The notes below the pieces were generated by a model, which had not been told where the DNA came from, ran no database searches, and saw only the letters and a program-made list of their open reading frames with translations. Position numbers and translations under genes: made by a program. A stretch of DNA of 64,000 nucleotides from Methylobacterium sp. WSM2598 (GTDB taxonomy: Bacteria > Pseudomonadota > Alphaproteobacteria > Rhizobiales > Beijerinckiaceae), in the NCBI RefSeq assembly GCF_000379105.1, contig NZ_KB900609.1, positions 5,220,438 to 5,284,437 of the forward strand. The letters are read 5' to 3'. Shown here piece after piece: positions 41,609 to 50,228 of this stretch (position 1 is its first letter; every line of letters starts with the position of its first letter).

Positions 41609-42456
41609 CGCGTCGCGCGGGAGACGATGCCGCCGACCGCGGCCTTCGCCTCGGACATGTCGGGCGGGTCGATCCGCCGGTACCGGGCCTGGACGAGGCC
41701 GAACAGGCCGAATGCCGTGAGGCCGAGGGCCGTGACGGCGAGGAGCGCCCAGCCGTAAGGCTGGCGCTGCAGGACGTGCAGCGCGCCGCCGAGCCCTTTG
41801 ACGTCGCTCGACCTGCTCTGAACGGCCGCGAGCACCAGGAAGCCGCCGATCAGCACGAACACGACCCCCCGGGCCGCGAAGCCGAGCCGGCCCAGCGGCA
41901 CCGCCCATCGGCGGACCGTCTCGGGAGGCGCGAGCCGCTGCAGCACGTCACCCTTCCAGCCCTTGACGACGAGGGCGAGTCCGACCCCGATCAGGAGCAG
42001 GCCCGCCGAGCCCACCGCCCACTGCCCGAGGGGCTTCTCGAGCACCCACGCCGTCCAATCCCGCGCCGCCTGGTCGTCCCCGCCGCCCCGGCGCCGCCCG
42101 AGGGCGAGTTGCGCGGCCGAGGCCGCCAATCCTCCGTAGACGACGCCGCTGACGACGTGCCCGGCACGCTTCGCCAGCGCCTTGGCCGATCTGCCGAGGT
42201 GATCGGCATCCGTCGCCGCCTCGACGACCCGCCACACCGCGAAGCCGAGCAGACCCACGGCGATCAGGCCGAGCCACAGGCGGCCGAAGGGCTGGTCCAG
42301 CAGCGTGGCGAGGGCGCTGCGGCTTCCTCCCGCCTGACCCCCGGACCCGAGGGCGGCCAGGACCGCGAGGCCGCCGACCAGGCAGGAGACGACGCCGCGC
42401 GCCGCGTAGCCGAAGCGGGCGAGGAGCGCGAGCGCGTGGGTTCCGACCCGGTGCAT
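41605..42456 (-). CDS. DUF1206 integral membrane protein
   Basis: 283 aa with about six transmembrane helices arranged as three related two-helix units. Each unit has the signature FGYAARGVVSCLVGG, AGHVVSGVVYGGLA or LGFAARGVVFVLIGG. This is the DUF1206 pattern; the function of the family is unknown. The TAG stop overlaps the end of the repeat element. Confidence 0.88.
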   Translation of the reverse strand: MHRVGTHALALLARFGYAARGVVSCLVGGLAVLAALGSGGQAGGSRSALATLLDQPFGRLWLGLIAVGLLGFAVWRVVEAATDADHLGRSAKALAKRAGHVVSGVVYGGLAASAAQLALGRRRGGGDDQAARDWTAWVLEKPLGQWAVGSAGLLLIGVGLALVVKGWKGDVLQRLAPPETVRRWAVPLGRLGFAARGVVFVLIGGFLVLAAVQSRSSDVKGLGGALHVLQRQPYGWALLAVTALGLTAFGLFGLVQARYRRIDPPDMSEAKAAVGGIVSRATR

Positions 42457-42572
42457 CGCCGATCTCCGATCCGGGGGGCGGGGAGGCACGGAGAACGGCG
42501 GGGCGCCGGTGGCGTTCCGGGCGTCCGATGAGCGCGGGACGCGCACGCGCGCCCCGGGCGGGAGCGCCGCCC

Positions 42573-43391
42573 TCAATAGGGGGGCTGGGTCTCGGGGGCG
42601 GGAGCGGGCTGGATCGGCAGGGGCTCGCGCCGCTCGGCCGGTCGCGCGGAGGCGGGCGGGCGCCGCGGCGCGGCGGCCGGCGATCCTGCCGGCCCGCGCG
42701 GACCGGGCGGTCCCGCCGGACCGCGCGGTCCGACTTTGCCGGGAGGTCCCATGGCTCCCCGCCCGCCAGGGGGGCCGGACGGTCCTTCCGGTCCGGGTTC
42801 GCCCGCCGGACCGCGCGGACCCGGCTCTCCCCGGTCACCCTTCGGGCCCGGCGAACCGGGCGGGCCCGGCGAACCGGTCGGGCCCGGAGGTCCTGCCGGT
42901 CCGGCCGCGCCCGTCTCGCCTCGCGGCCCGGGGGGACCGGCGGCGCCGACCTCTCCCGGCGGCCCGGCGGGCCCCGCGGGCCCGACCGGGCCCGGAGGAC
43001 CGGCCGGTCCGGCCGTGCCGACGGCGGCCGCCTGCCCGGCGGCCCCGGTCTCGCCCCTCGGGCCCGGGGCGCCCTGCGGGCCCGGTTCTCCGGCCGCGCC
43101 CCGCTGCCCGCAATCGCCGACCACGGCGCGGCGGCCCTGGCGCTTCGTCTGCAGCATCACGATGCAGGTCGCCGGATGATAGGTGACGTGGAACTCGAAC
43201 CGGCCGCTGGCGTCGGCCCTGGTCCGAAAGTGTTGATCGAGGGTGATCTCGTCGTCGGGCTCGTCGACGGAGCCGAGCACCCAGAGCTCGCCAGCCGTGA
43301 TCTTCGCGGCCAGGATCCGCATCTCCGCGAGCGCCGGTGAGGAGCCGACCCACGCCGACGTGATCGCCGGCACCAGCCATCGCCCGAGCAT
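42573..43391 (-). CDS. Secreted collagen-like Gly-X-Y repeat protein
   Basis: 272 aa. A signal peptide (LVPAITSAWVGSSPALA) is followed by a globular beta-type domain of about 65 residues (LWVLGSVDEPDDEITLDQHF, a pattern like carboxypeptidase-regulatory/transthyretin folds). From about residue 90 to 230 come nearly unbroken Gly-X-Y triplets rich in Pro (GPAGPPGPVGPAGP), with a break at GQAAAVGTAG. The Pro/Arg tail ends APETQPPY. Such proteins are extracellular fibres in bacteria. Confidence 0.88.
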   Translation of the reverse strand: MLGRWLVPAITSAWVGSSPALAEMRILAAKITAGELWVLGSVDEPDDEITLDQHFRTRADASGRFEFHVTYHPATCIVMLQTKRQGRRAVVGDCGQRGAAGEPGPQGAPGPRGETGAAGQAAAVGTAGPAGPPGPVGPAGPAGPPGEVGAAGPPGPRGETGAAGPAGPPGPTGSPGPPGSPGPKGDRGEPGPRGPAGEPGPEGPSGPPGGRGAMGPPGKVGPRGPAGPPGPRGPAGSPAAAPRRPPASARPAERREPLPIQPAPAPETQPPY

Positions 43392-43855
43392 CCACGCGCC
43401 CTCGACCCACGATGTCCCAGCTTGATCGGGTTCGCGGCTCCGGGAAAGCGCGTTCCAGGCTCCGTCCGCAGGGAGAATCCGGAGTTCGGGCCGCGGCTCG
43501 GGCGCCGCTCTCAGCGCGGCGCACGCAGCGGACGCGGATGGTCGAGCTCCGTCGAGGGATCGAGACCGATGCGGGCGAGCGTCCGCGATCCCCGGGAAGC
43601 GTCCCGACGCGCGCGGCCGCGCTCCGGAGACGGCGCGGAGCGGCAGCGCCCACCGCGACCGCAAGGGCCGCCCGCGCGGACGTCGCGGCCCCGCGCGGGC
43701 GATGACGCGCCACCCGCCGGAGGCCACGTCCGGGCGGCCACGCTCATCCGCCGTGCCCGTGCGGCGCGTCGCCTCACGCCGCAACAGATAGCGCCCAAAG
43801 CAATTGTGCCGGCGATGGCCGAACCGGCCACCTGTTCACGCGAAGGATGGCCCGG
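43392..43855. other. Intergenic region between collagen-like gene and rhodopsin
   Basis: About 460 bases holding the divergent promoters. No gene is supported. A less GC-rich stretch (CAACAGATAGCGCCCAAAGC, about 43783-43803) just upstream of the rhodopsin gene is the likeliest promoter zone, without a clear consensus. Confidence 0.4.
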
Positions 43856-44614
43856 ATGACCGTGCAGACTTGGCTGTGGTTGACCCTGTTCGCGATGTCC
43901 CTCGGCGCAGCGGCCATTCTCTTCACAGCCAAGCGCCGAACTCCGGAAGAGGAGACGGACGGCATCCTGCACGGGATCGTCCCCCTCATCGCGGCCGCGT
44001 CGTACCTGGCGATGGCGTGCGGTCAGGGCGCGATCCGGCTTCCGCTCGGGGCGGATCCCGCGGCGCAGTGGGACTTCTACTTCGCGCGCTACATCGACTG
44101 GACCTTCACCACCCCCATCCTGCTCTACGCCCTCGCGACGGACGCGATGCATTCCGGCATGCGCCGGCACGGCGCCGTGTTCGGCATGCTCGCCGCCGAC
44201 GTGCTGATGATCGCGGCCGCCCTGTTCTTCGGCGCCTCGGCGACGGCGTGGATCAAGTGGACCTGGTACGCCGTCTCCTGCGGCGCCTTTCTCGGCGTCT
44301 ACTACGTGATCTGGGTGCCGCTGCTCGAGGAGAGTCGCAGGGAGCGCGAGGACGTGCGGGCCGCGTTCCGGCGCAACGCGGCCTTCCTGTCGGTGGTCTG
44401 GCTCATCTACCCCCTCGTGCTCATCGTCGGGACCGACGGGCTGAAGCTCGTGAGCCCGGTCCTCACCACGGCGCTGATCGCCGTCCTCGACGTCGTCGCC
44501 AAGGTGGTGTTCGGTCTCATGGCGGTCGGCGAGCGGGCGAGGATCGTGGACCGCGACCTCCACGAGACCCGGCCCGTCCGGCGCTCCGCGCCGAGCCTCG
44601 CGCCGGCCGAGTAG
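43856..44614 (+). CDS. Bacteriorhodopsin-like microbial rhodopsin
   Basis: 252 aa, seven transmembrane helices. ATG 43856 is preferred over 43847 because AAGGA is then eight bases upstream. Helix C has RYIDWTFTTPILLYA, giving Arg78, Asp81 (acceptor, D85 in bacteriorhodopsin), Thr85 (T89) and Ala92 where bacteriorhodopsin has the proton donor D96. Helix G has LDVVAKVVFG with Asp212 and the retinal Lys216. The E194/E204 pair is D and T. Retaining the D212 equivalent argues against xenorhodopsin. It is probably a light-driven outward proton pump lacking a carboxylic donor. blh follows directly. Confidence 0.92.
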   Translation: MTVQTWLWLTLFAMSLGAAAILFTAKRRTPEEETDGILHGIVPLIAAASYLAMACGQGAIRLPLGADPAAQWDFYFARYIDWTFTTPILLYALATDAMHSGMRRHGAVFGMLAADVLMIAAALFFGASATAWIKWTWYAVSCGAFLGVYYVIWVPLLEESRREREDVRAAFRRNAAFLSVVWLIYPLVLIVGTDGLKLVSPVLTTALIAVLDVVAKVVFGLMAVGERARIVDRDLHETRPVRRSAPSLAPAE

Positions 44615-44619
44615 GCGCC

Positions 44620-45549
44620 GTGCGGGCGGCGCACCCCACCCTCGCGGCCGGTCCCCGGCCGGTCCCGTCGCGGCCGGAGGCCGCCCCGTTGGCGGTGCTG
44701 GCCATCGCGTTCGCGCTCACCGGAGCCCTCCCGGTGCCGACGCGCTGGGAGGGGGTGACGGCTCTCGTTCTGCTGTTCGGGGTCCCGCACGGGGCCCTGG
44801 ACGGCGAGATCGCCCGGCCGCTCCTGCGCCCCCGCTTCGGGCGGCTGTGGTTCCCGGCCTTCGCCCTGCCGTATCTCGGCCTCTCGGCCCTCGTCCTGGC
44901 GTGCTGGCGCGTCGCGCCCCTCGCGACGCTGGCGGGGTTCTTCGCGCTGTCGGTGTGGCACTTCGGCAGCGAGGATGCGGGGCCAGGCCGGCCGATCGAG
45001 GCGCTGGTGCGGGGAGGTCTCCCGATCGCCGTCCCGTCGCTCCTGCACCCCGACGGGGTCGCCCGCCTGTTCTCGGCGGTGACCGGAGTGCCTCTCGGCG
45101 AATCGCCGACGTGGCTGGGCGCCTCGTCGTGGCTCTGGGTCGCGCTCGCCTGCGGGTGGGTCCTGCGCGGCTGCGCGGAGCGGCGTCGGGCGACGGCCGC
45201 GGAGATGGCCGGATTGGTGGCCGCGTTCGCCGTCCTGCCGCCCCTCAGCGCCTTCGGGCTCTACTTCGTCTGCGTCCACGCGCCCCGGCACGTGCGGGAG
45301 CTCGTGCGGGACGGACGCGCGCCGCGCGTGCGCAGCCTGCGCGAGGCGACGGTCCGGGCGCTTCCCGTGACCCTGCTCACCTTCGCGATCGGCGCCGCCC
45401 TCTGGCCCCTCTATCCGGGGCCGGCCCCGGAACGCCTCGTCGCCCTCACCCTTCAGGGGCTCGCCGCCCTGACCCTCCCGCACATGGCCCTCGACGCGCT
45501 GACGCGCGCCGTCCGCGGGAGACCCTCGCGGCCCGGCAGGGAGGGGTGA
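44620..45549 (+). CDS. blh: Brp/Blh family beta-carotene 15,15'-dioxygenase
   Basis: 309 aa from GTG 44620, five bases after the rhodopsin stop. The membrane enzyme has the family His ligands in FGVPHGALDGE, SVWHFGSED, CVHAPRHVREL and LPHMALDAL, which bind the catalytic iron. It cleaves beta-carotene to retinal, the chromophore of the adjacent rhodopsin. The pairing makes the two genes a self-contained photoreceptor/pump unit apart from carotenoid synthesis, which is not in the window. Confidence 0.93.
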   Translation: MRAAHPTLAAGPRPVPSRPEAAPLAVLAIAFALTGALPVPTRWEGVTALVLLFGVPHGALDGEIARPLLRPRFGRLWFPAFALPYLGLSALVLACWRVAPLATLAGFFALSVWHFGSEDAGPGRPIEALVRGGLPIAVPSLLHPDGVARLFSAVTGVPLGESPTWLGASSWLWVALACGWVLRGCAERRRATAAEMAGLVAAFAVLPPLSAFGLYFVCVHAPRHVRELVRDGRAPRVRSLREATVRALPVTLLTFAIGAALWPLYPGPAPERLVALTLQGLAALTLPHMALDALTRAVRGRPSRPGREG

Positions 45550-45686
45550 GCTTCGGTCCTCGACCGATGCGCGCACGCCACAACTTTGCCCGCGATCGCA
45601 GCATACCTCAAACAGACGATGATCACGTCCGCTGCTGTCTTTACCTTTCACGTCCGCGCAACTCTCAGCAGAGCGGTTCGAGTGCG

Positions 45687-45947
45687 ATGTGGACTGGTTG
45701 CGGCACTCTGGGTGAGCTCTACCGGGCGAGGATCGTCTCGGACGAGCAGTTGAACCAAGCCATCTCCGGCTATCTGGCGGACACGAAACCTGGGCCGCGC
45801 GTGATCGCCGACGGCGTGATGCTCGACATCGACGCTGCGGTTCTGTCGCACGGCTGGGCGCATCTCGTCGCCCATGACCGGCGCGCGACCGAGCCGGCGC
45901 GCCGCAGCGCGATCCGCACGGCCCTGCTGCTGGCGGCCCTCGGCTGA
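45687..45947 (+). CDS. Hypothetical protein, 86 aa
   Basis: Begins MWTGCGTLGELYRARIVSDE and contains PRVIADGVMLDIDAAVLSHG, with a helical C-terminus. No family is recognised. The upstream sequence is lower in GC (CGCCACAACTTTGCCCGCG) and may carry its promoter. It is independent of the cyclase gene downstream, which starts about 330 bases later. Confidence 0.5.
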   Translation: MWTGCGTLGELYRARIVSDEQLNQAISGYLADTKPGPRVIADGVMLDIDAAVLSHGWAHLVAHDRRATEPARRSAIRTALLLAALG

Positions 45948-46146
45948 GGCCCGCGCGGCGCCGTCTCGGACCGGCCGGGCCGGAGATCGGCCCGCGAATT
46001 CCGGCCGATCGGGCCCACGGGGAGGGCGCCCCGCGCGCGAACGGCGCTGGCCCGTCCCCGTGCGCGTCGGCGGGACCGCTCCCGCGTCGCTCGCCACCCG
46101 CGCCGCGTCGCGAGCGCCGCCGCGTGGTCCGGGATCATGCTCATTC

Positions 46147-46186
46147 GGCACCAAACTCTGCCGGCACCAAGGCGCGCTTGCACCAA
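46147..46186. repeat. Three 8-bp direct repeats at 16-bp period
   Basis: GGCACCAA at 46147-46154 and 46163-46170, and TGCACCAA at 46179-46186, exactly 16 bases apart. They lie about 90-130 bases upstream of the cyclase start, in the 327-base gap after the 86-aa gene. This could be an iterated regulator site. The rest of the gap (45948-46146) shows nothing. Confidence 0.45.
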
Positions 46187-46274
46187 GTCCCGCCAAATCG
46201 CTCCGGGAGTGCGACCTCTCGGTCCTCAACAGATCGGACCCTGCTGGCTATAGGAGGGCGCAGGGGGGAACCAT

Positions 46275-48203
46275 ATGGACAAGGCGCTCAATCGTCGACT
46301 TGCCGCTATCCTGGTCGCGGACATCGTGGGCTACAGCCGCCTGATGGGGGCGGACGAGGCCGGCACGTTGCGTCGGCTGAAGGCCCTGCGCCGCGAACTG
46401 GTCGATCCGCGCATCGCAGCCGCGGGCGGGCGCATCGTCAAGACGACCGGCGACGGTCTGGTCGTCGAGTTCCCCAGCCCGCTCAGGGCCGTCTCCTGCG
46501 CGGTCGCCATCCAGAAGGGGATGCTGACGCGCGACGCCGGCACGCCCGAGGACCGCGTCTTCCGGCTGCGGATCGGCATCAATGTCGGGGACGTGGTCGC
46601 GGAGCCGGACGGCGACCTCTACGGCGACGGCGTCAACGTCGCGGCGCGGCTGGAGCCGCTCGCGGAGCCCGGCGGGATCTGCATCTCGCGCAGCGTCCAC
46701 GACCAGGTGCGCGACAAGCTGCGCTACCCGTTCGAGGATCGCGGCGAGCAGGAACTCAGGAACATCGCCCGGCCCCTGGGCGTGTTCGCGCTGCCGGCGG
46801 CCGTCATCCCGTCGCTTCCCGAGACCGATGAGGAGCCGGGACCCGGGCGGGCCGAGCGGCCGCTGAGGCGGGTCGCGCTCGCCTCCGGCCTCGTCGCCCT
46901 GCTCGCGGCCGGCGGGCTCGGATGGTGGCTCTCGGCGCCGGCGCGGCCACCCGTGCCGAACCCGGGCGCCCTCCCTGCCGCCGCGGCCGTCAATCCGGCG
47001 CCGCGCCTGTCCCTCGTCGTGCTGCCCTTCACGAATCTCAGCAACGATCCGGAGCAGGATTTCTTCGCGGACGCCATCACGGAGGACCTCACGACCGACG
47101 TCTCGCACCTCGCGGACAGCTTCGTCATCGCCCGCAACACCGCCTTCACCTACAAGGGCAAGCCCGTCGACGTGAAGCAGATCGGGCGGGACCTGGGGGT
47201 CCGCTACGTGCTCGAAGGCAGCGTGCGCCGGACCGGCGAGAATGTCGTGCTCAACGCGCAGCTGATCTCGGCCGAGACGGGTGCCCATCTCTGGGCCGAC
47301 CGCTTCGACGGTGAGCGGGGCCGCCTCGGCGACCTCCAGGTGGAGTTCGTCGCCCGCCTCGCGCGCTCCCTCGACGTCCAGCTGACGCAGGCCGAGAGCC
47401 TGCGCTCGTTGCGGGAACGTCCGACCGACCCGGGCGCGTCCGACCTGGCGATGCGGGGCTGGGCGGCGCTGAACAAGCCGCGCTCCCTGGCGAGCAACAA
47501 CGAGGCGCAGGATTACTTCGAGCGGGCCCTGGCGCTCGATCCCACCCTTCCCCGCGCCATCCTGGGCCTGTCGCGCGCCCTCATCACCAAGCCGTCGATG
47601 TCGTGGAGCCGCGACAAGGACAAGGACATCAAGGACGCCGAGGACCTGATCGACAAGTACCTGGCGAGCTACCCCGGCGACGCCGTCGCCCTGGTGGTCA
47701 AGGGCGACGTCTTCCGGGCGCGGCGTCAGTTCGACTCCGCCCGCTCGATGTACGAGGCCGCGATCGCCGGCAATCGGAACTACGCGATGGCGCAGGCGCT
47801 GAAGGGGCACGTCTCGACGCTGACGGGCAAGGCGAGCGAGGCGATCTCCAGCGAGCTGCAGGCCATCCGCCTCAGTCCGCGCGACCCTCTGTTGAACGTC
47901 TGGTACTACTTCGTCTGCCACGCGCATACGCATCAGCGGCACTGGGACGAGGCGATCACCTGGTGCAACAAGTCGGTCGCCCTCTCACCCTACTGGCTGT
48001 CCTCCATCGATCTCGCGGCCGCCTACGCGTGGCAGGGGCGGCAGGCCGAGGCGAGGGCCGCGGTCGCGGAGATCCTGAAGCTCATGCCCGGCTACACGGT
48101 TCAGAAATGGGCGAATGCGGGCTGGTCCGACAACCCGGTCTTCCTCGAGGAGTACCAGTACGTCGTCGAGGGCTTGCGGAAGGCCGGCCTCCCGGAGAAC
48201 TGA
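46275..48203 (+). CDS. Class III adenylate/guanylate cyclase with TolB-like and TPR regions (paralogue 1)
   Basis: 642 aa. Cyclase domain residues 1-180: LAAILVADIVGYSRLMG (metal Asp), KTTGDGLVVEF and DLYGDGVNVAARLE. One transmembrane helix follows near 200-220 (ALASGLVALLAAGGLGWWL). Then comes a TolB-like domain (LVVLPFTNLSNDPEQDFFAD, GKPVDVKQIGRDLGVRYVLE) and a C-terminal TPR-like helical region. It makes cAMP or cGMP in the cytoplasm, probably under control of the periplasmic part. Its closest relative in the window is at 55110-57053. Confidence 0.92.
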   Translation: MDKALNRRLAAILVADIVGYSRLMGADEAGTLRRLKALRRELVDPRIAAAGGRIVKTTGDGLVVEFPSPLRAVSCAVAIQKGMLTRDAGTPEDRVFRLRIGINVGDVVAEPDGDLYGDGVNVAARLEPLAEPGGICISRSVHDQVRDKLRYPFEDRGEQELRNIARPLGVFALPAAVIPSLPETDEEPGPGRAERPLRRVALASGLVALLAAGGLGWWLSAPARPPVPNPGALPAAAAVNPAPRLSLVVLPFTNLSNDPEQDFFADAITEDLTTDVSHLADSFVIARNTAFTYKGKPVDVKQIGRDLGVRYVLEGSVRRTGENVVLNAQLISAETGAHLWADRFDGERGRLGDLQVEFVARLARSLDVQLTQAESLRSLRERPTDPGASDLAMRGWAALNKPRSLASNNEAQDYFERALALDPTLPRAILGLSRALITKPSMSWSRDKDKDIKDAEDLIDKYLASYPGDAVALVVKGDVFRARRQFDSARSMYEAAIAGNRNYAMAQALKGHVSTLTGKASEAISSELQAIRLSPRDPLLNVWYYFVCHAHTHQRHWDEAITWCNKSVALSPYWLSSIDLAAAYAWQGRQAEARAAVAEILKLMPGYTVQKWANAGWSDNPVFLEEYQYVVEGLRKAGLPEN

Positions 48204-48404
48204 TCCGGGATCGGCTTGATCGAAGCGGCTCCCGGATCTCGAGCCCGCGCGGCGCCCGAGCGACGCCGACATCCGCATGGACGAAACGGGAGATGGCGAA
48301 GCCATCAACCGGATGGCGTATGCCAAGCCCGCGCGGCGCCTGAGCGAAGCCGACATCCGCATGGCCGACATCGGAGATGGCGAAGCCATCAACCGGATGT
48401 CGGA
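48202..48404. repeat. Stop-codon palindrome plus module, copy 2, with tandem duplication
   Basis: The palindrome at 48202-48238 begins in the cyclase stop codon (GATCCGGGATCGGCT, TGATCGA, AGCGGCTCCCGGATC; 13 of 15 pairs). The following module (CCCGCGCGGCGCC..GAGCGA, GCCGACATCCGCATGG, GATGGCGAAGCCATCAACCG) occurs twice in tandem, about 48240-48323 and 48324-48404. The gap up to 48530 holds nothing else. Confidence 0.75.
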
Positions 48405-48530
48405 TGAGTCCCGCCCGCAGGTGGGCCGCCGCGGCGGGCCGCGGCCTCTCGGGAGCGGCGTCCCGTCCCCCCTCGCGGCGGAGGCGGATCGCGCCGCTCG
48501 GCGCGCGGGGGCGATCCCGAGCGGGGCGCC

Positions 48531-49799
48531 TCAGTTCGAATGCACGAGCTGGAACGTCGCGACGGCCCCGATGCCCTTCAGGGCGATGCATCCGCTCGGG
48601 CGGACCCGGAAGCGGCGGTCGAGCAGCTCGGCGGTGCGCGCGTCGAGCGTGATGGCCCCGGGCGGCGAGGCGGTCTCCAGCCGGCTGGCGAGATTGACGG
48701 TCGACCCCCAGACGTCGAAGACGGGCCGTGTCACGCCGATGACTCCGCTGATGACCGGGCCGGTGGCGATGCCGAACCGCATCTGGATCGCCGCGCCGTG
48801 CCGCTCTCCCGTCTCCAGGACGGCGCGGCGCGCGTCGAGTGCGAAGCCGGCAACGGCGTGCGCGTCCTTGTGGATCGCGTCCCCGACGCCGGCCGCCGCC
48901 ATGTAGGCGTCGCCGATCGTCTTGATCTTCTCGATGCCGTGCTTGGCCGCGATGTCGTCGAGTTGCGAAAAGAGATCGTTCAACAGCCTGATCACGTCGT
49001 GCGGCGACGTCCGGGAAGCCAGATGAGTGAAACCCACGATGTCGCAAAAGCTGATGGTCACATGATCATTCAGGTCGGCGATATGGTTCTCTCCGCCCTT
49101 GATGCGGTCGTAGATCTGCATGGGGAGAATATCCCGCAGGATCCTGTCGATCCTGTCGCGCTCGCTCCTCAATTCTCTTTCAAGTTTGAATTTCTGCCTC
49201 TCCGTCTTTTCAACGAAGAAGCAGGTCGCCAACGCAATGAAAATCGTGTAGAGCAGGAAGGAATTAACATAGACGAACGCTTTCGTGTCAAAAGACTTGA
49301 GGAAGAGTCCGGCGTTGCTGCACGTAAAAACCAAAATACAGCAGATCGATGCGCGATCGAAAGTTGTCCTGATGAAGCCGCCGGCGTAAAATGTGGTGAA
49401 TATGATCGCGCCGATATAATAATAGATCCCATTTTCTGTATATATGAGCGCCAACACCGCGGCGGATGCGCAGGCGAACCAGACCAGAATGCCTAGATTG
49501 AGGATGTGTTTCCGATACGTCCTCCAGCGCAGCATCATGACACCTGCCACGCAGCTCAATGCGATGAAAAAATGGTACGTGATGATGACCTCGGGATGAG
49601 GAAACACGTACGTCGCACCGACCGGCATCAGCAGGTGGAGCACGACCGTGACGGGCAGGACGAGCTTGACGGAATCGATGCACTGCTTGCGAACCTCCTC
49701 CTTGAAGTCAGCTTCGGTGCAATCGTCGAATTTCTCCAGGCGGAGCTTCGCAGGAAACTGCGATAACAACGATGATCTGGACGGCGCATCTCTGCTCAT
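48531..49799 (-). CDS. Membrane-anchored class III adenylate/guanylate cyclase
   Basis: 422 aa from ATG 49799 (AAAGGAG upstream). Five or six transmembrane helices occupy residues 55-215 (LVLPVTVVLHLLMPVGATY, LLYTIFIALATCFFVE). A short coiled-coil linker RQKFKLERELRSERDRIDRI then leads to the catalytic domain: VTISFCDIVGFTHLAS (metal Asp), KTIGDAYMAAAG and FDVWGSTVNLASRLE. This layout is that of dimeric receptor-type cyclases. The N-terminal two thirds has lower GC and more varied codons than neighbours, hinting at transfer. Confidence 0.92.
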   Translation of the reverse strand: MSRDAPSRSSLLSQFPAKLRLEKFDDCTEADFKEEVRKQCIDSVKLVLPVTVVLHLLMPVGATYVFPHPEVIITYHFFIALSCVAGVMMLRWRTYRKHILNLGILVWFACASAAVLALIYTENGIYYYIGAIIFTTFYAGGFIRTTFDRASICCILVFTCSNAGLFLKSFDTKAFVYVNSFLLYTIFIALATCFFVEKTERQKFKLERELRSERDRIDRILRDILPMQIYDRIKGGENHIADLNDHVTISFCDIVGFTHLASRTSPHDVIRLLNDLFSQLDDIAAKHGIEKIKTIGDAYMAAAGVGDAIHKDAHAVAGFALDARRAVLETGERHGAAIQMRFGIATGPVISGVIGVTRPVFDVWGSTVNLASRLETASPPGAITLDARTAELLDRRFRVRPSGCIALKGIGAVATFQLVHSN

Positions 49800-50228
49800 C
49801 ACGACCGTCTCCTTTGAACGCGATCGGCATCGGACCACCGGATGGGTGTGTGATCCTGGATGGAGGACGGCGACTTGAGGAGCGGCAAGACACTGAAAGA
49901 CGCGCGGATTCGTCCGCAGGCCCGGTGACGGGTCCCCCGACGTCCGAGCAGGGGCCGACGCGGGCCCGGGGCGGAGTGGCCGCTTCGGCGGTCGGACGGG
50001 AGCGCGCCCGTGCGCGTGAGAGCCCGCTCCGGCTGGCCAAGCCCGCCGGGGCGGGCCTGCCCGTGACCCGCGTCGCCGACACCAACCCGGCCCTGGCCGA
50101 GCCGAGCCGGCGGCGCGCCCGCTCCAAGGCCGGCTGGCACTCCCGCGAACCGGCCGTGCCGCGCGGCGTCGCGGTGCCGATGCCCGGGACGGCGGTCGAG
50201 GGGCTGGCGGGCGTGGGCTGACGCGCCC
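49800..50228. other. Intergenic region, no gene recognised
   Basis: About 430 bases. The first 60 (GATCGGCATCGGACCACC and on) probably contain the cyclase promoter. A plus-strand open frame up to 50221 has no ribosome site and a composition-driven sequence, so I do not call it. Confidence 0.4.

Noticed and set aside
43856..44614. Xenorhodopsin (inward proton pump) assignment
   Set aside because: The Asp equivalent to D212 is kept in LDVVAK; xenorhodopsins usually have Pro there. The helix C DTA motif alone is not enough.
49772..50221. 149-aa plus-strand frame overlapping the cyclase start
   Set aside because: No ribosome site, Arg/Pro/Ala composition typical of spurious frames, and it overlaps the start of a well supported gene.
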